Assembly: GCF_010120595.1 (NCBI RefSeq)
Contig: NZ_CP038020.1
Coordinates: 1,364,001-1,428,000 of the forward strand
DNA from: Streptococcus thermophilus
Lineage (GTDB): Bacteria > Bacillota > Bacilli > Lactobacillales > Streptococcaceae
Direction of reading: 5' to 3'
Length of the DNA stretch: 64,000 nucleotides
Of this stretch, positions 1 through 8,553 are shown piece after piece (positions within the stretch are counted from its first letter, which is position 1; each line of letters starts with the position of its first letter). Under the pieces are notes generated by a model that worked only from the letters and a program-made list of their open reading frames with translations, ran no database searches and had not been told where the DNA came from. The translations under genes were made by a program, and so were the position numbers.

Positions 1-1
1 T

Positions 2-247
2 TATGCTTTGTTGCTAGATCGGTTACGTAAACCAATAGATTTTATCTATAAAGGTCAAGATGATGAAGGGAATATTTTTATTTACTTCTCAAATGAAGAT
101 TTGGCTGAAGCGCTAAATTGTAGTAAAACGACAGTGATTTCGGTTAAAAAAATTCTGGCACAAAAACACCTTATCGTAGAAGTAAAGCAAGGTTTAGGGC
201 AGCCAAATAGAATTTACTTGACTGATGAAATCTTGTCATATTATTAG
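2..247 (+). CDS. RepA_N-type replication initiator domain protein (5' end outside window)
   Basis: The reading frame is already open at the window edge, so the true start lies upstream. The visible ~80 residues resemble the winged-helix RepA_N domain of plasmid and mobile-element replication initiators: a LLLDRL segment, then a helix-turn-helix core (CSKTTVISVKKI), then the typical ending QGLGQPNRIYL. RepA_N proteins are usually much longer, with a DnaD-like C-terminal part; this one stops right after the DNA-binding domain. It is followed 20 bases later by a small membrane protein with its own ribosome binding site. I infer a chromosomal relic of a mobile-element initiator or a small regulator built from the same fold. 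Confidence 0.6.
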   Translation, partial: YALLLDRLRKPIDFIYKGQDDEGNIFIYFSNEDLAEALNCSKTTVISVKKILAQKHLIVEVKQGLGQPNRIYLTDEILSYY

Positions 248-267
248 TAAAAATTAGGAGACTGATT

Positions 268-615
268 ATGATTGTTTTTGTTTCCCTCAAAAAAATGGTT
301 CAGACTTTATGGTGGTTGATTGTAGCAATTGCTCTCTATATTTTCTACCAGACAATTGGATTAAATATGTTTTTCTTACTAGTCATTGGATTGTTAGCGT
401 TAAAATTTGTTCCTGTGCTGTTTTTACCAATTCTTCTAATTGTAGTGGGTGTTCATTTTTCAGGTGACTTTTCATTCATTGCAGACTTTTTGGAAGCAGG
501 GATCGTTATGATTGTAGGTATTCCATTTGTCTTTATAACTTGGATGTTTATCAATGATCAAGTGAATCTTCTCAAAGATTCTAACAAGCTAAAAAATAAA
601 ACGAATAGAACATAA
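268..615 (+). CDS. Small hydrophobic membrane protein, unknown function
   Basis: A 115-residue protein with three or four hydrophobic segments (about residues 11-30, 33-65 and 75-98) and a basic, asparagine-rich tail. An AGGAG ribosome binding site precedes the ATG, and a hairpin terminator follows directly after the stop. It probably sits in the cytoplasmic membrane and is likely co-transcribed with the RepA_N-like gene just upstream. I do not recognise the family. Confidence 0.6.
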   Translation: MIVFVSLKKMVQTLWWLIVAIALYIFYQTIGLNMFFLLVIGLLALKFVPVLFLPILLIVVGVHFSGDFSFIADFLEAGIVMIVGIPFVFITWMFINDQVNLLKDSNKLKNKTNRT

Positions 616-616
616 G

Positions 617-645
617 AGCTTTCCATTTTGTGGAAGGCTTTTTCT
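617..645 (+). terminator. Rho-independent terminator of the small membrane protein gene
   Basis: A 9-bp stem (AGCTTTCCA / TGGAAGGCT, one G-T pair) with a 5-base loop runs straight into a T-rich tract, two bases after the stop codon. Confidence 0.8.
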
Positions 646-727
646 TTACAGAATAAAAAGAAATTTGAAAAGGTTCCAGTAAATTTATAAAATAGGGCAC
701 GTTATTCTAATTTATGGGAGAGAGTCA

Positions 728-2062
728 ATGACAAACTTTGATGAACGAGAACTTAAAGAACAACTGCTTGCCCAAAATGCCCTTGATTTTTATGATTTTG
801 TAGCTAAATACGATGAGCAAATGGTTCCAGTGATGAAAGCTAGAGGATACACCTGTATTCACTCAATGGAACGAACAGTTGCTTTTACCTTTGGAGAGTT
901 TACGTTTCGCCGCCGCCGATGGAAGAAAGGGGAAGACTGGTTTGTTCCAGTGGATGAGAAACTTGGGTTAAAAAAGAATGTGCGTTTCTCCTGGGAATTT
1001 ATGTATCAGGTTGCTAGACTATCAACGATGATGCCTTATGAAAAGGTAACTCAGGTTATTCAGATGACTTACCATATTACGATTACAAAGCCTACCGTTG
1101 TTCAAGCAGTTAAACTGTGTGATCAGCTGCTGGCAGAACGTGCAACCTATCGTTTTTATGAAGATACTGATGGCAGAGAGAAGCATAAGGTAGATGTGAT
1201 TTATATTGAAGGTGACGGTGTGATGGTCAAGGCACGTGACGTAGATACGGATAACCGTCACTATGATTTATCGCATTTTGTAGTTCATACTGGAAGTCAT
1301 AAAGTTGGTAGTAATCGTTTTGAGCTAAAAGATAAAAAGGAGTTTGTTGGTTTGGATAATCGGTTGGCTAGAGAGCAAGTATTAGACTATCTCTATAACA
1401 CCTATGAGATAACCGAAAGAACACTTCTTATTACTAATTCTGACGGTGGTCACGGTTATACACCATATGTATTTAAGGAAATTGCTAAGGCCTTGAAAAT
1501 TAAACGTCACGAACACTTTTGGGATGAATACCATGTTAACCAAAAGATAAAATCCTTTTTTAAACCTTATTCAGAAGAGCTCCTGGATAGAGCTTTTCAG
1601 GCGATTAAGCAGCATGATAAAGGGAAACTTCGCACAGTTTTTGATACGACAGAAGCATTGATTTCAACCGAAGAAGAACTAGAGACTTTTAAGGAGTTTA
1701 AGAGAAAGCTACTCAATAATTTTCAATACACTAAGCCAGCTGAATTAAGAGGGTTCACTCATGCAGGGATAGGTATTATGGAGTCTCAACACCGTAAAAT
1801 TACTTACAGAATGAAGAAGCGTGGTATGTACTGGACAGTGTGGGGAGCAGAGACAATGAGCCGTATAATTGTTCTCAACTATGAGGAACAACTCAGAGAT
1901 TTATTTTTTGGTTCCTGGAGAGAGGAATATGAAAAAATGACTGAGCTAGAGTCTGTTTCGGCAGGTGTAATCAAGTCAAAACTTAATCGGATTGAGCGTG
2001 TATATAAGCTACGTCGCTTTAGTAAGCGAGAAGGAAAACGAGGACTTCGTTTTGGTAATTAG
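728..2062 (+). CDS. ISLre2-family (UPF0236) transposase
   Basis: A 444-residue protein whose length and sequence style fit ISLre2-family transposases: N-terminal FTFGEFTFRRRRW region, central YIEGDGVMV and ITNSDGGHGY segments that carry acidic residues expected of the catalytic core, and EHFWDEYHVNQKI. The frame is uninterrupted and has a GGGAGAG ribosome binding site, so the enzyme may be active. I could not define the terminal inverted repeats with confidence, so element borders are not given. It lies between a terminated small gene and an RNA locus, and its arrival could account for the missing gene content around 2.1 kb. Confidence 0.85.
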   Translation: MTNFDERELKEQLLAQNALDFYDFVAKYDEQMVPVMKARGYTCIHSMERTVAFTFGEFTFRRRRWKKGEDWFVPVDEKLGLKKNVRFSWEFMYQVARLSTMMPYEKVTQVIQMTYHITITKPTVVQAVKLCDQLLAERATYRFYEDTDGREKHKVDVIYIEGDGVMVKARDVDTDNRHYDLSHFVVHTGSHKVGSNRFELKDKKEFVGLDNRLAREQVLDYLYNTYEITERTLLITNSDGGHGYTPYVFKEIAKALKIKRHEHFWDEYHVNQKIKSFFKPYSEELLDRAFQAIKQHDKGKLRTVFDTTEALISTEEELETFKEFKRKLLNNFQYTKPAELRGFTHAGIGIMESQHRKITYRMKKRGMYWTVWGAETMSRIIVLNYEEQLRDLFFGSWREEYEKMTELESVSAGVIKSKLNRIERVYKLRRFSKREGKRGLRFGN

Positions 2063-2096
2063 ATAAAAAGTTATACAACAAGTTATATAACAATAA

Positions 2097-2120
2097 CCTT
2101 TCAAAAAGAAAGGCTTTTTG
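2097..2120 (+). terminator. Terminator downstream of the ISLre2 transposase
   Basis: The hairpin CCTTTC-aaaaa-GAAAGG is followed by CTTTTTG. It lies 35 bases after the transposase stop and just before the small-RNA promoter. Confidence 0.6.
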
Positions 2121-2143
2121 TGCTACAATTCTAAAGAAAATAC

Positions 2144-2172
2144 TTGCTTGGTGTGCCTATGTGTGTTATAAT
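2144..2172 (+). promoter_or_regulatory. Sigma-A promoter with extended -10 reading into the RNA locus
   Basis: TTGCTT and TATAAT are separated by exactly 17 bases, and a TG dinucleotide one base before the -10 makes it an extended -10. No protein start follows; the predicted transcript enters the hairpin-rich stretch 2190-2330. Confidence 0.65.
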
Positions 2173-2189
2173 TTATATAACTTAATCGA

Positions 2190-2260
2190 ATAAAAAAGTG
2201 GCACGCCTCCTACAGCGTACCACTTACCGAGTAAGAACCATCACTTCTTACTCAGTCTCT
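2190..2260 (-). ncRNA. Candidate ~70-nt minus-strand antisense RNA, possibly an antitoxin-type RNA
   Basis: A strong promoter on the minus strand is followed by about 70 nt holding two hairpins. The last one (stem at 2196-2225 with an AC/GT bulge) ends in a run of six T on the minus strand and forms a good terminator. A short, highly structured RNA with a consensus promoter resembles the antitoxin RNA of Fst/par-type type I toxin-antitoxin loci. No Fst-like toxin peptide was found nearby, so this link is only an inference; an orphan regulatory RNA is equally possible. Confidence 0.45.
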
Positions 2261-2265
2261 AATTT

Positions 2266-2294
2266 ATGATACATGATAAACGTATCACTGTCAA
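2266..2294 (-). promoter_or_regulatory. Near-consensus promoter for the minus-strand RNA
   Basis: Read on the minus strand, TTGACA (2294-2289) and TATCAT (2271-2266) are 17 bases apart. It faces the plus-strand promoter at 2144-2172, giving two opposed transcripts over the same 70 bases. Confidence 0.65.
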
Positions 2295-2296
2295 GG

Positions 2297-2327
2297 GCTG
2301 AGCAAGAAATTGTTCAGCTTTTTCTTT
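2297..2327 (+). terminator. Terminator of the plus-strand RNA
   Basis: Nine-base-pair stem GCTGAGCAA / TTGTTCAGC with a GAAA loop followed by TTTTTCTTT. The stretch 2330-2550 behind it holds no recognisable gene. Confidence 0.7.
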
Positions 2328-2551
2328 ACATCTCGGTAACAAGTTCTTCTCTGACAATACAGAATTGGGCATTCTAAAAAATTCTACCGCATACAAAGTT
2401 ATTAGTGGTAAGAAAAAATAGTATTAAAAAAGTTAGAATGATTAATAAAGAGCTGGGAGAAATTAAATGATTCATTACTCTGTCCTCTCTGTCTTTTTTC
2501 TCAATTTTACACTAAAATAGATTTTTTGGAAAACTTTGCAACAGAACTTAA

Positions 2552-2938
2552 TGGTTAGCCTATGGATCAATGACTTTTGGTGCAATGGTGTCATTCTGGA
2601 CTCAGGTCGGAACAACACCTGCTTATTTCCGTCAAACAACTGATAAAGTAGATACAGGTAATTTCTACTGGAGTAATCGCTTGATTGCTGCTATCTGTGA
2701 TCCTCATTTCCAATATCATGAAGCTGATTTGGATACTTATGTAGAAACAACGATGGCTCTTGGCCATGCCATGATTAATCATGTTGATACCGCTTTAGCT
2801 AATGATAAAAGTATTGATTTTGAAGCTGAAAATCAAAAAATTAGTGATAAGATTCAGTCAGAAACAGATAAACTATTGGCAAAAGTCTTAGATGATGCTA
2901 GTAATCTGATGACCGATCGTTTTTCTATGAGTGATTAA
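2552..2938 (+). pseudogene. C-terminal remnant of a C69-family dipeptidase (PepD-like)
   Basis: An open frame of about 128 codons begins after a stop at 2549 and encodes WLAYGSMTF..., then NRLIAAICDPHF and a helical tail. This matches the C-terminal quarter of C69-family (PepD) dipeptidases, which are normally around 470 residues and carry an N-terminal catalytic cysteine that is absent here. No ribosome binding site sits before the internal ATG at 2570. I therefore read it as a dead remnant left after deletion of the 5' part. Confidence 0.75.
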
Positions 2939-2945
2939 AGTCATC

Positions 2946-2981
2946 AAAAAAGCCTTTCCATAAAATTGGAAAGGCTTTTTT
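2946..2981. terminator. Strong bidirectional terminator
   Basis: A perfect 15-bp stem (AAAAAAGCCTTTCCA and its complement) with a 6-base loop lies between the dipeptidase remnant and the convergent PrsW-like gene. The A- and T-runs on both sides let it serve both strands. Confidence 0.85.
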
Positions 2982-2993
2982 CGTAGTTTAACA

Positions 2994-3815
2994 TTACTTG
3001 TTTTCTTCATCCAGTTTCGAGAGGATCTGATAAAGTATAATGAGGAAGAAAAGATTGAGTGAAATAAGAAGACCTGATGCCCATGGCAAATCGCTTTCTA
3101 AATTTCGAAGAGGTAAATTTCAAGCAAGTGTGCCGCAAAAGCACCACAAGCATAAAGCATACCAATAAGACTGTATTTAGAACTAATGAGTTTTTGACGT
3201 GAACACCATATCAGGACTAGCCCCATAGCGAGGAAGGATGTGTAAAGCCAGTGAGACGATACAGCACCAATAGTTCGACCAAGAATTCCTGAGATTGTAT
3301 AAGAAAAACCATCAGGCAAATCTGAAAGAATATAGGAGAAGTCTTCACTAATCTGGAAGCCCAGACCTGCTGTAATAGCAACGAGTAAGAGCCCTTTGTA
3401 ACTTTTTGTTGGAACCACATAGACAGCAAAGATAAATGCTGCTAGTTTGAGAGGTTCCTCAACCAGTGGTGCCATTATAGCATCCTCAAATCGGTAGAAG
3501 AAATTCTTTGAAGAAAGACGGGCAGTCACCCATTCATGGGAAAAAGTATTAGCATAACCTGCCAACCAACCTGTAATAAAGAATCCGCCAATTAGAGCAA
3601 ATACGAGAACAAGTGGTTTCACCTGACATTTCCTGCCTAAGAACTGAATCAGAAATATTGCTGGAATGATGTAGCAGAGAGCAATGAGAGTTGATAGCCC
3701 AATAATTCCATAAGCCGATCCAGACAAAGCGCCAGAAGTATATGATTGTGTATCATAGGTCAAGGCCGATGGCTGACAAAAATAGAAAAATGTATAGGGT
3801 TAGTTTTCGAAACAT
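2994..3815 (-). pseudogene. PrsW-family intramembrane metalloprotease, frameshifted at both ends
   Basis: The central frame (3763-3098) encodes a multi-pass membrane protein with the hallmark PrsW motifs: EEPLKLAAF and GLGFQISED, plus a conserved histidine region near VSSHWLYTS. Two lesions are visible. An ATG at 3815 opens a signal-peptide-like leader (MFRKLTLYIFLFLSAIG) in another frame that closes just where the main frame begins at 3763. At the other end the main frame stops at 3098, while the neighbouring frame continues with a hydrophobic helix and a charged tail up to 2994. PrsW-type proteases cut membrane-anchored proteins. The core might still be made from the TTG at 3763, but most likely the gene is decaying. 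Confidence 0.65.
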
Positions 3816-3941
3816 GTGTAACCTACTTTCAAAATGATACTTCCAGTATATCGAATCATTTTTTCTCTTCGAAATATTTCAATTTTTTTATTTAGGGACT
3901 TGCAAAATAAAATTAGTGTGATATACTTAACCAGCAAACTA

Positions 3942-3953
3942 TTAACTGGTTAA
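3942..3953 (+). promoter_or_regulatory. AdcR zinc-repressor operator upstream of adcA
   Basis: The perfect palindrome TTAACTGGTTAA matches the AdcR/ZitR box known in streptococci and lactococci. A second half-like site (TTAACCAG) lies 12 bases upstream at 3928-3935. The box ends 19 bases before the adcA start, so AdcR with bound zinc should block transcription. Confidence 0.85.
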
Positions 3954-3972
3954 GTATTTTGAAAGGAATATC

Positions 3973-5517
3973 ATGAAAAAGAAACGCATTTTTGGCCTAG
4001 CAGGATTAGCATCTGTTGTTCTAGTAGCTGGTGCAGGTATTTATTATACGACTAGTCAACACGATTCAAAGGGAAATGGTGATTTGAAGGTTGTAACGAG
4101 CTTCTACCCTGTTTATGAATTCACCAAACAGGTTGTTGGAGATGAGGGGGAGGTGTCTTATCTTATCCCTGCAGGTAGTGAGGTCCATGATTTTCAGCCT
4201 TCTACTAAGAATGTTGCTGATATTGAGAAGGCTGACACTTTTGTCTACCTGAATGAGAATATGGAAACATGGGTTCCAAAGGTTGAAAAAAACATTAACA
4301 CCAAACATACCAAAGTCATTAAGGCAAGTAAAGGAATGATTCTTTTGCCTGGTACAGAGGAAGAAGATCACGATCACGGTGGTGAAGAACATTATCATGA
4401 GTACGATCCCCATGTTTGGCTCTCACCAAAACGTTCTCAAAAATTAGTGGAAACTATTAGAGATGGTTTGATTGCTCAACATCCAGATAAAAAAGCGGTA
4501 TTTACGACCAACGCAGAAAAATATCTAAAAAAATTACAAGCTTTGGATAAGGAATATACACAAGCGTTTAGTCAGGCAAAACAGAAGAGTTTTGTTACAC
4601 AGCACTCAGCCTTTGCCTACCTTGCCTTAGATTATGGTTTAACCCAAGTACCAATTTCAGGTGTTTCAGCTGAATCTGATCCATCTGCAAAACGTATCGC
4701 TAGCCTTTCTAAGTATGTTTCAGAATATGACATTAAGTATATCTACTTTGAAGAGAATGCTTCTAGTAGTATTGCTAAAACCTTAGCCAATGAAGTAGGA
4801 GTTAAGACAGCAGTTTTAAACCCTATTGAATCCCTAACTAAGGATCAATTGAAAAAAGGTGAAGATTATGTCAGTGTTATGACTGAAAATCTAAAAAGTC
4901 TTCGTTTGACAACAGATGTTGAAGGTAAAGATATTCAACCTGAAGATGGAAGCAATGATAAGAAAACTGTTCAAAATGGTTACTTTGATGACAAAGATGT
5001 TAAAGACAGAGAACTGTCAGATTGGTCAGGTGAGTGGCAATCGGTTTATCCCTTCCTTCAAGATGGTACATTAGATCAAGTATTTGAATACAAATCTCTG
5101 CTGAATAAGGATAAAACAGCACAAGAGTACAAAGAATACTATATTAAGGGTTATCAAACAGATGTTTCTAAAATTGCCATTGATGGGAAAAAGATGACCA
5201 TGACTTTCACTAAGACTGATGGAAGCAGTGTGACACACACTTATCGTTATGATGGTTATAAGATTTTGACCTATTCTTCTGGTAAAAAGGGTGTTCGTTA
5301 TCTCTTTACGGCAACTGACAGTCAAGCGGCAGATAATCCTTACCAGTATGTCCAATTCTCTGATCATCAAATAGATCCAACAAGCTCAGCACATTTTCAC
5401 ATTTTCTTTGGTAATAGTAGCCAAGAAGAAATTCTAAAAGAAATGGACAACTGGCCAACTTACTACCCTGGAAAACTTAGCGGCTTTGAAATTGCACAAG
5501 AAATGGTCAGTCACTAA
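3973..5517 (+). CDS. adcA: Zinc ABC transporter substrate-binding lipoprotein AdcA with ZinT domain
   Basis: A 514-residue secreted zinc-binding protein. The N-terminal half is a ZnuA-type cluster A-I binding protein: export signal at residues 1-25, metal-ligand region around GSEVHDFQPS, a histidine/acid-rich loop (EEDHDHGGEEHYHEYD), DPHVWLSP, and FVTQHSAFAYLALDYG. The C-terminal ~190 residues form the ZinT-like domain with a histidine pair (SAHFHIFFG). Length and fusion match streptococcal AdcA, which feeds zinc to the AdcCB permease encoded elsewhere. An AAAGGA ribosome binding site precedes the ATG, and the AdcR box just upstream implies induction under zinc shortage. The signal lacks an obvious lipobox cysteine, so anchoring is uncertain. 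Confidence 0.95.
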   Translation: MKKKRIFGLAGLASVVLVAGAGIYYTTSQHDSKGNGDLKVVTSFYPVYEFTKQVVGDEGEVSYLIPAGSEVHDFQPSTKNVADIEKADTFVYLNENMETWVPKVEKNINTKHTKVIKASKGMILLPGTEEEDHDHGGEEHYHEYDPHVWLSPKRSQKLVETIRDGLIAQHPDKKAVFTTNAEKYLKKLQALDKEYTQAFSQAKQKSFVTQHSAFAYLALDYGLTQVPISGVSAESDPSAKRIASLSKYVSEYDIKYIYFEENASSSIAKTLANEVGVKTAVLNPIESLTKDQLKKGEDYVSVMTENLKSLRLTTDVEGKDIQPEDGSNDKKTVQNGYFDDKDVKDRELSDWSGEWQSVYPFLQDGTLDQVFEYKSLLNKDKTAQEYKEYYIKGYQTDVSKIAIDGKKMTMTFTKTDGSSVTHTYRYDGYKILTYSSGKKGVRYLFTATDSQAADNPYQYVQFSDHQIDPTSSAHFHIFFGNSSQEEILKEMDNWPTYYPGKLSGFEIAQEMVSH

Positions 5518-5528
5518 GAGTATTAAAT

Positions 5529-5552
5529 CACTCATTTGAGTGTTTATTTATT
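5529..5552 (+). terminator. Terminator after adcA
   Basis: The short stem CACTCA-TT-TGAGTG is followed by a T-rich tract. The stretch 5553-5720 behind it is very AT-rich and holds only the promoter region of the next gene. Confidence 0.6.
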
Positions 5553-5733
5553 TTTTTGAAAATTATTCATTTTTTATAGTATTAGAAAAACAACTAGTGT
5601 AATTATTTTAAAATAAAACTTTCAATATAAAAATATTTCTAAAAAAATCACGTAAAATATTAAATAATTACTACTTTTTTCATTCTTTAGTGGTACAATA
5701 ATATTACGATTTTCATAAGACCAGGAGAGACCT

Positions 5734-6132
5734 ATGAACCAGTATTTAGTAGCGATACACTATATTCAACTGCTTCAAGCAGAACTCAATATTCTTAATC
5801 ATGATGCACGCTTGCTTTTCGATCTCAAGATTGATCCCAATCTTGCTAAACGTGAGCTTGCTGACTTAAAAGTATCACTATCTAAATTATCTGACAAAAA
5901 CCTTTATATCGAAGGTACAATCTGGTATCAGCCAAGTTTATTTGCTATTATCGATCAAAATTTAGGGGTTATTGATGACTGGCTTAAAGAATTAGATGAC
6001 TTCTTTGAATTTAGTTACGGTACAACAGTCTATTCTGTTTTGAAAGAAAACGAAAATCGAAGTTATGACTTATTGCTTGGTCTTTATAACCGTCTTGAAT
6101 ACGTTATCTCAGATATAAAAAATTGCCGTTAG
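5734..6132 (+). CDS. Hypothetical cytosolic protein, 132 residues
   Basis: A complete frame with a strong AGGAGAG ribosome binding site and no signal peptide. The protein is predicted to be mostly helical, with alternating hydrophobic and acidic residues (VIDDWLKELDDFFEF) and no cysteine until its end. It stands alone between two terminator-like regions. I do not recognise the family; the clean start supports a real gene. Confidence 0.6.
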   Translation: MNQYLVAIHYIQLLQAELNILNHDARLLFDLKIDPNLAKRELADLKVSLSKLSDKNLYIEGTIWYQPSLFAIIDQNLGVIDDWLKELDDFFEFSYGTTVYSVLKENENRSYDLLLGLYNRLEYVISDIKNCR

Positions 6133-6277
6133 ATTGCTAATGGCTTTTGATATGTCAAGAAATTTAGTTTATGTTTTAAATATCAGATAATTTGACAAAA
6201 TTCCCCAATATGTGTAAAATAAAATTTAAAGATACTCTAATAAAAATAATGTTAAGTTAAAGGAAGATAATAACTAA

Positions 6278-6593
6278 GTGAGTAAACAGGGGTTGAAATC
6301 GGGGGCTTTTTTTAAGTATTATTTTGGGAGCCTTGCTTCACTCAGCCTTCTAGTTTTTATTTTTTATGGTTTTTATTCTTTAAATGGTTTCATTTCCTTA
6401 TCTCCAGAGAGCACTTCAGTTCTTGAAGTAAACCATTATTCTGGTCAAGTATCTCCTTCCTCAGTAAAGAAGGATGGTGTTTTATAAGGTTCAAGACATA
6501 AGTGGTGAAACTAATAACTATGATGTTGGCTTGAGAGTGACAAATGAGGGAGATAAGGTTATTCAAACCTATATCTTTGAATATAAAAAATAA
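6278..6593 (+). pseudogene. Small membrane-anchored protein, frameshifted
   Basis: A GTG start with an upstream AGGAAG encodes a short cytosolic head, one membrane helix (about residues 14-38) and an extracellular segment ending VKKDGVL before a stop at 6485. Shifting frame at the GGTGTTTTAT stretch (near 6478) restores a sensible continuation (VFYKVQDISGETNNYDVG...) to a stop at 6593, right before a terminator. The intact protein would be about 104 residues. A single-base loss in the T-run is the simplest explanation; a sequencing error cannot be excluded. Function unknown. Confidence 0.55.
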
Positions 6594-6606
6594 CTACACA
6601 ATAAAA

Positions 6607-6640
6607 AAACTCACAAACTAAGCAAGTTTGTGAGTTTTCT
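6607..6640. terminator. Bidirectional terminator between convergent genes
   Basis: Perfect stem AAACTCACAAACT / AGTTTGTGAGTTT with a 5-base loop, A-rich on one side and T-rich on the other. It serves the small membrane gene and the convergent YeiH gene. Confidence 0.8.
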
Positions 6641-6647
6641 ATTTATT

Positions 6648-7655
6648 TTACCAAAATCCTAATAGTTTTTGCATGAGGAGTGAAACGATACTAATTAATA
6701 GCCAACAAAGCCCTCCCACTAATAGAGCAGAACCTCCCTTAGTAATTAGTTTTTTGAGATTTATTTGGTAACCGATAGCTGTCATGGCCATGATAATCAT
6801 GAATTTTGAAAGGTCTTTTAAAGGAGCAAAGATAGTTGCTGGGACCCCCATAGACATTGCAACGGTTGTAATGAGTGAAGCCAACAGGAACCAAAGGATA
6901 AAGTTTGGAATTGCTTTGGTCAGAGAAAACCTTTCCTTTGTATTATCTTTTTTTGACTGCCAAATAGAGAGTCCTAGAGTAATAGGAATAATAGCAAGTG
7001 TCCTTGTTAGTTTAACAATCGTTGCCTGCTCTAGGATGGATGTTCCATGTAAGCTATCCCATGAACTAGCGGTAGCAGTTACAGAGGATGTATCATTAAC
7101 AGCTGTTCCAGCAAATATAGCGAAGCCCTGATTACTGAGGCCTAACCAAGAGCCTAAGTGAGGAAAAAGTAGAGCTGCCAAAATGTTGAAAAAGAAAATA
7201 ACAGAGATTGCAGTTGCAATGGACTCATCTTTGGCCTTGATAACAGGCGCAGTGGCTGCAATAGCAGAACCACCGCAGATAGATGATCCTACTCCTACTA
7301 AAGTTACGATTTCACTATCTAATTTAAATAGCTTGTGGATGACATAAGCAGTAATCAGTGCCGTAGCAATAGTAGTTAAAATAATGGGTAGAGATGTTAA
7401 ACCAACGTTGAAGACTTGAGAAAGATTTAATCCAAATCCCAGAAGAATAACTGCGTATTGCAATACTTTTTTCGATGTGAATTGCATCCCTATTATAAAT
7501 CTTTTTTGATTTATAAGTAGACTAGCTAATAAGAGTCCGATAAAAAGTCCAATGACGGGCCCACCAATAATAGGAAATAAGTTTCCAAGATACCAAGCTA
7601 TGAGTGATATAAGTATTGAAATACTTATTCCAGGTAAGAATTCTTTTATTTTCAT
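6648..7655 (-). CDS. YeiH-family putative sulfate/anion exporter
   Basis: A 335-residue integral membrane protein of the YeiH/UPF0324 family with about ten hydrophobic helices. Recognisable family stretches are GFGLNLSQV, the glycine-rich [15 protein letters not shown] and [19 protein letters not shown] ribosome binding site lies just ahead of the start. Members are annotated as sulfate exporters by analogy; the real substrate is not established. It is a single-gene unit. Confidence 0.8.
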   Translation of the reverse strand: MKIKEFLPGISISILISLIAWYLGNLFPIIGGPVIGLFIGLLLASLLINQKRFIIGMQFTSKKVLQYAVILLGFGLNLSQVFNVGLTSLPIILTTIATALITAYVIHKLFKLDSEIVTLVGVGSSICGGSAIAATAPVIKAKDESIATAISVIFFFNILAALLFPHLGSWLGLSNQGFAIFAGTAVNDTSSVTATASSWDSLHGTSILEQATIVKLTRTLAIIPITLGLSIWQSKKDNTKERFSLTKAIPNFILWFLLASLITTVAMSMGVPATIFAPLKDLSKFMIIMAMTAIGYQINLKKLITKGGSALLVGGLCWLLISIVSLLMQKLLGFW

Positions 7656-7827
7656 TAAGTCATCTCCTAAAAAGTTAGCTATATTATAGCCTATTATAAA
7701 TACGATGTAAAGGCGACTTATGCCTTAATTCTCAACAAAAACTAGGTAAGAAGATTGCGGGATGTTAGTTTTTTTGATAGAATAGTATTAAAACATTATG
7801 ATTAATTTTTTATGAAGGAAGGGTTGT

Positions 7828-8541
7828 ATGTGTCGTCTTTTAAAGAAGTATTTTGTTTTTATAGTGGGGGCTTTTTTTTGTTCACTTTTTTTGGTGTTGG
7901 CATTTACAACAGATAGAAAAAATGATAACAGTGTTACTGCTAAAGCTGAAGCTTCCTACAATCAAACTACGACGGCTTTTATTGATAGTATCGGAGAGAC
8001 TGCGAGACAGATTGGTCAAGATTACAATATCTATGCCTCTGTTTTAATTGCTCAAGCTATTTTGGAATCAAATTCAGGTCAGTCAGGCTTGAGTCAAGCT
8101 CCTTATTACAACTTCTTTGGTATTAAGGGTTCTTATAATGGGAACTCTGTTACAATGCGTACTTGGGAAGATGACGGTACAGGAAATACTTACGAGATTG
8201 ACGAGCCCTTCCGTTCATATGGAAGTCTGAGTGATTCCCTAGCAGATTATGCTGCTTTAATGACGTCATCCACTTATTCAGGTACTTGGAAATCAAATAC
8301 AAGCAGCTATGCGGATGCTACTCAGACACTCACAGGAACCTATGCTACAGATAGTCTTTATGCTTCTAAGTTAAATAGTATTATTGCATACTATGGGCTT
8401 ACTATCTACGACCAAGCCCCAGTTACCCAGGCAACAGGTTCGAGTAGCGATCTAGTTTGGAATAGTTATAGAGGATCATACACAGATGCTGAGACCTTAT
8501 CTATAGATGTGGCTTGGGCAAGTTATAAAAATTATAAATAA
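7828..8541 (+). CDS. Secreted glucosaminidase-domain peptidoglycan hydrolase
   Basis: A 237-residue protein with an N-terminal signal sequence (hydrophobic residues 8-26) and a glucosaminidase (FlgJ/LytG-like, GH73) domain at about residues 45-195. The probable catalytic glutamate lies in AQAILESNSGQSGLS, and YNFFGIKG is a second hallmark. The C-terminal 40 residues end in a tyrosine/tryptophan-rich segment without a recognisable cell-wall-binding repeat. It would trim N-acetylglucosaminyl bonds in peptidoglycan. The gene's own terminator has been split by an insertion sequence starting 13 bases after the stop. Confidence 0.85.
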   Translation: MCRLLKKYFVFIVGAFFCSLFLVLAFTTDRKNDNSVTAKAEASYNQTTTAFIDSIGETARQIGQDYNIYASVLIAQAILESNSGQSGLSQAPYYNFFGIKGSYNGNSVTMRTWEDDGTGNTYEIDEPFRSYGSLSDSLADYAALMTSSTYSGTWKSNTSSYADATQTLTGTYATDSLYASKLNSIIAYYGLTIYDQAPVTQATGSSSDLVWNSYRGSYTDAETLSIDVAWASYKNYK

Positions 8542-8553
8542 AAAGAGCCGAAA

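Larger units (their letters stand above)
2179..2330 (+). ncRNA. Candidate plus-strand small RNA, hairpin-rich
   Basis: From the promoter at 2144-2172 to a terminator at 2297-2327 there is no plausible open reading frame. The stretch folds into successive hairpins: AAGTGG...CCACTT at 2196-2225, GAGTAAGAA...TTCTTACTC near 2229-2253, and the final GCTGAGCAA / TTGTTCAGC stem followed by a T-run. The predicted length is about 150 nt. It is fully antisense to the minus-strand RNA described next. Function unknown. Confidence 0.45.

Noticed and set aside
2062..2550. Fst-like toxin peptide expected for a type I toxin-antitoxin locus
   Set aside because: Both strands were read for a short hydrophobic peptide with a charged tail; none was found, so only the RNA elements are reported.
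4066..4413. 115-codon open frame antisense to adcA
   Set aside because: No ribosome binding site, odd amino-acid composition, and fully opposite a well-supported gene; a shadow frame.
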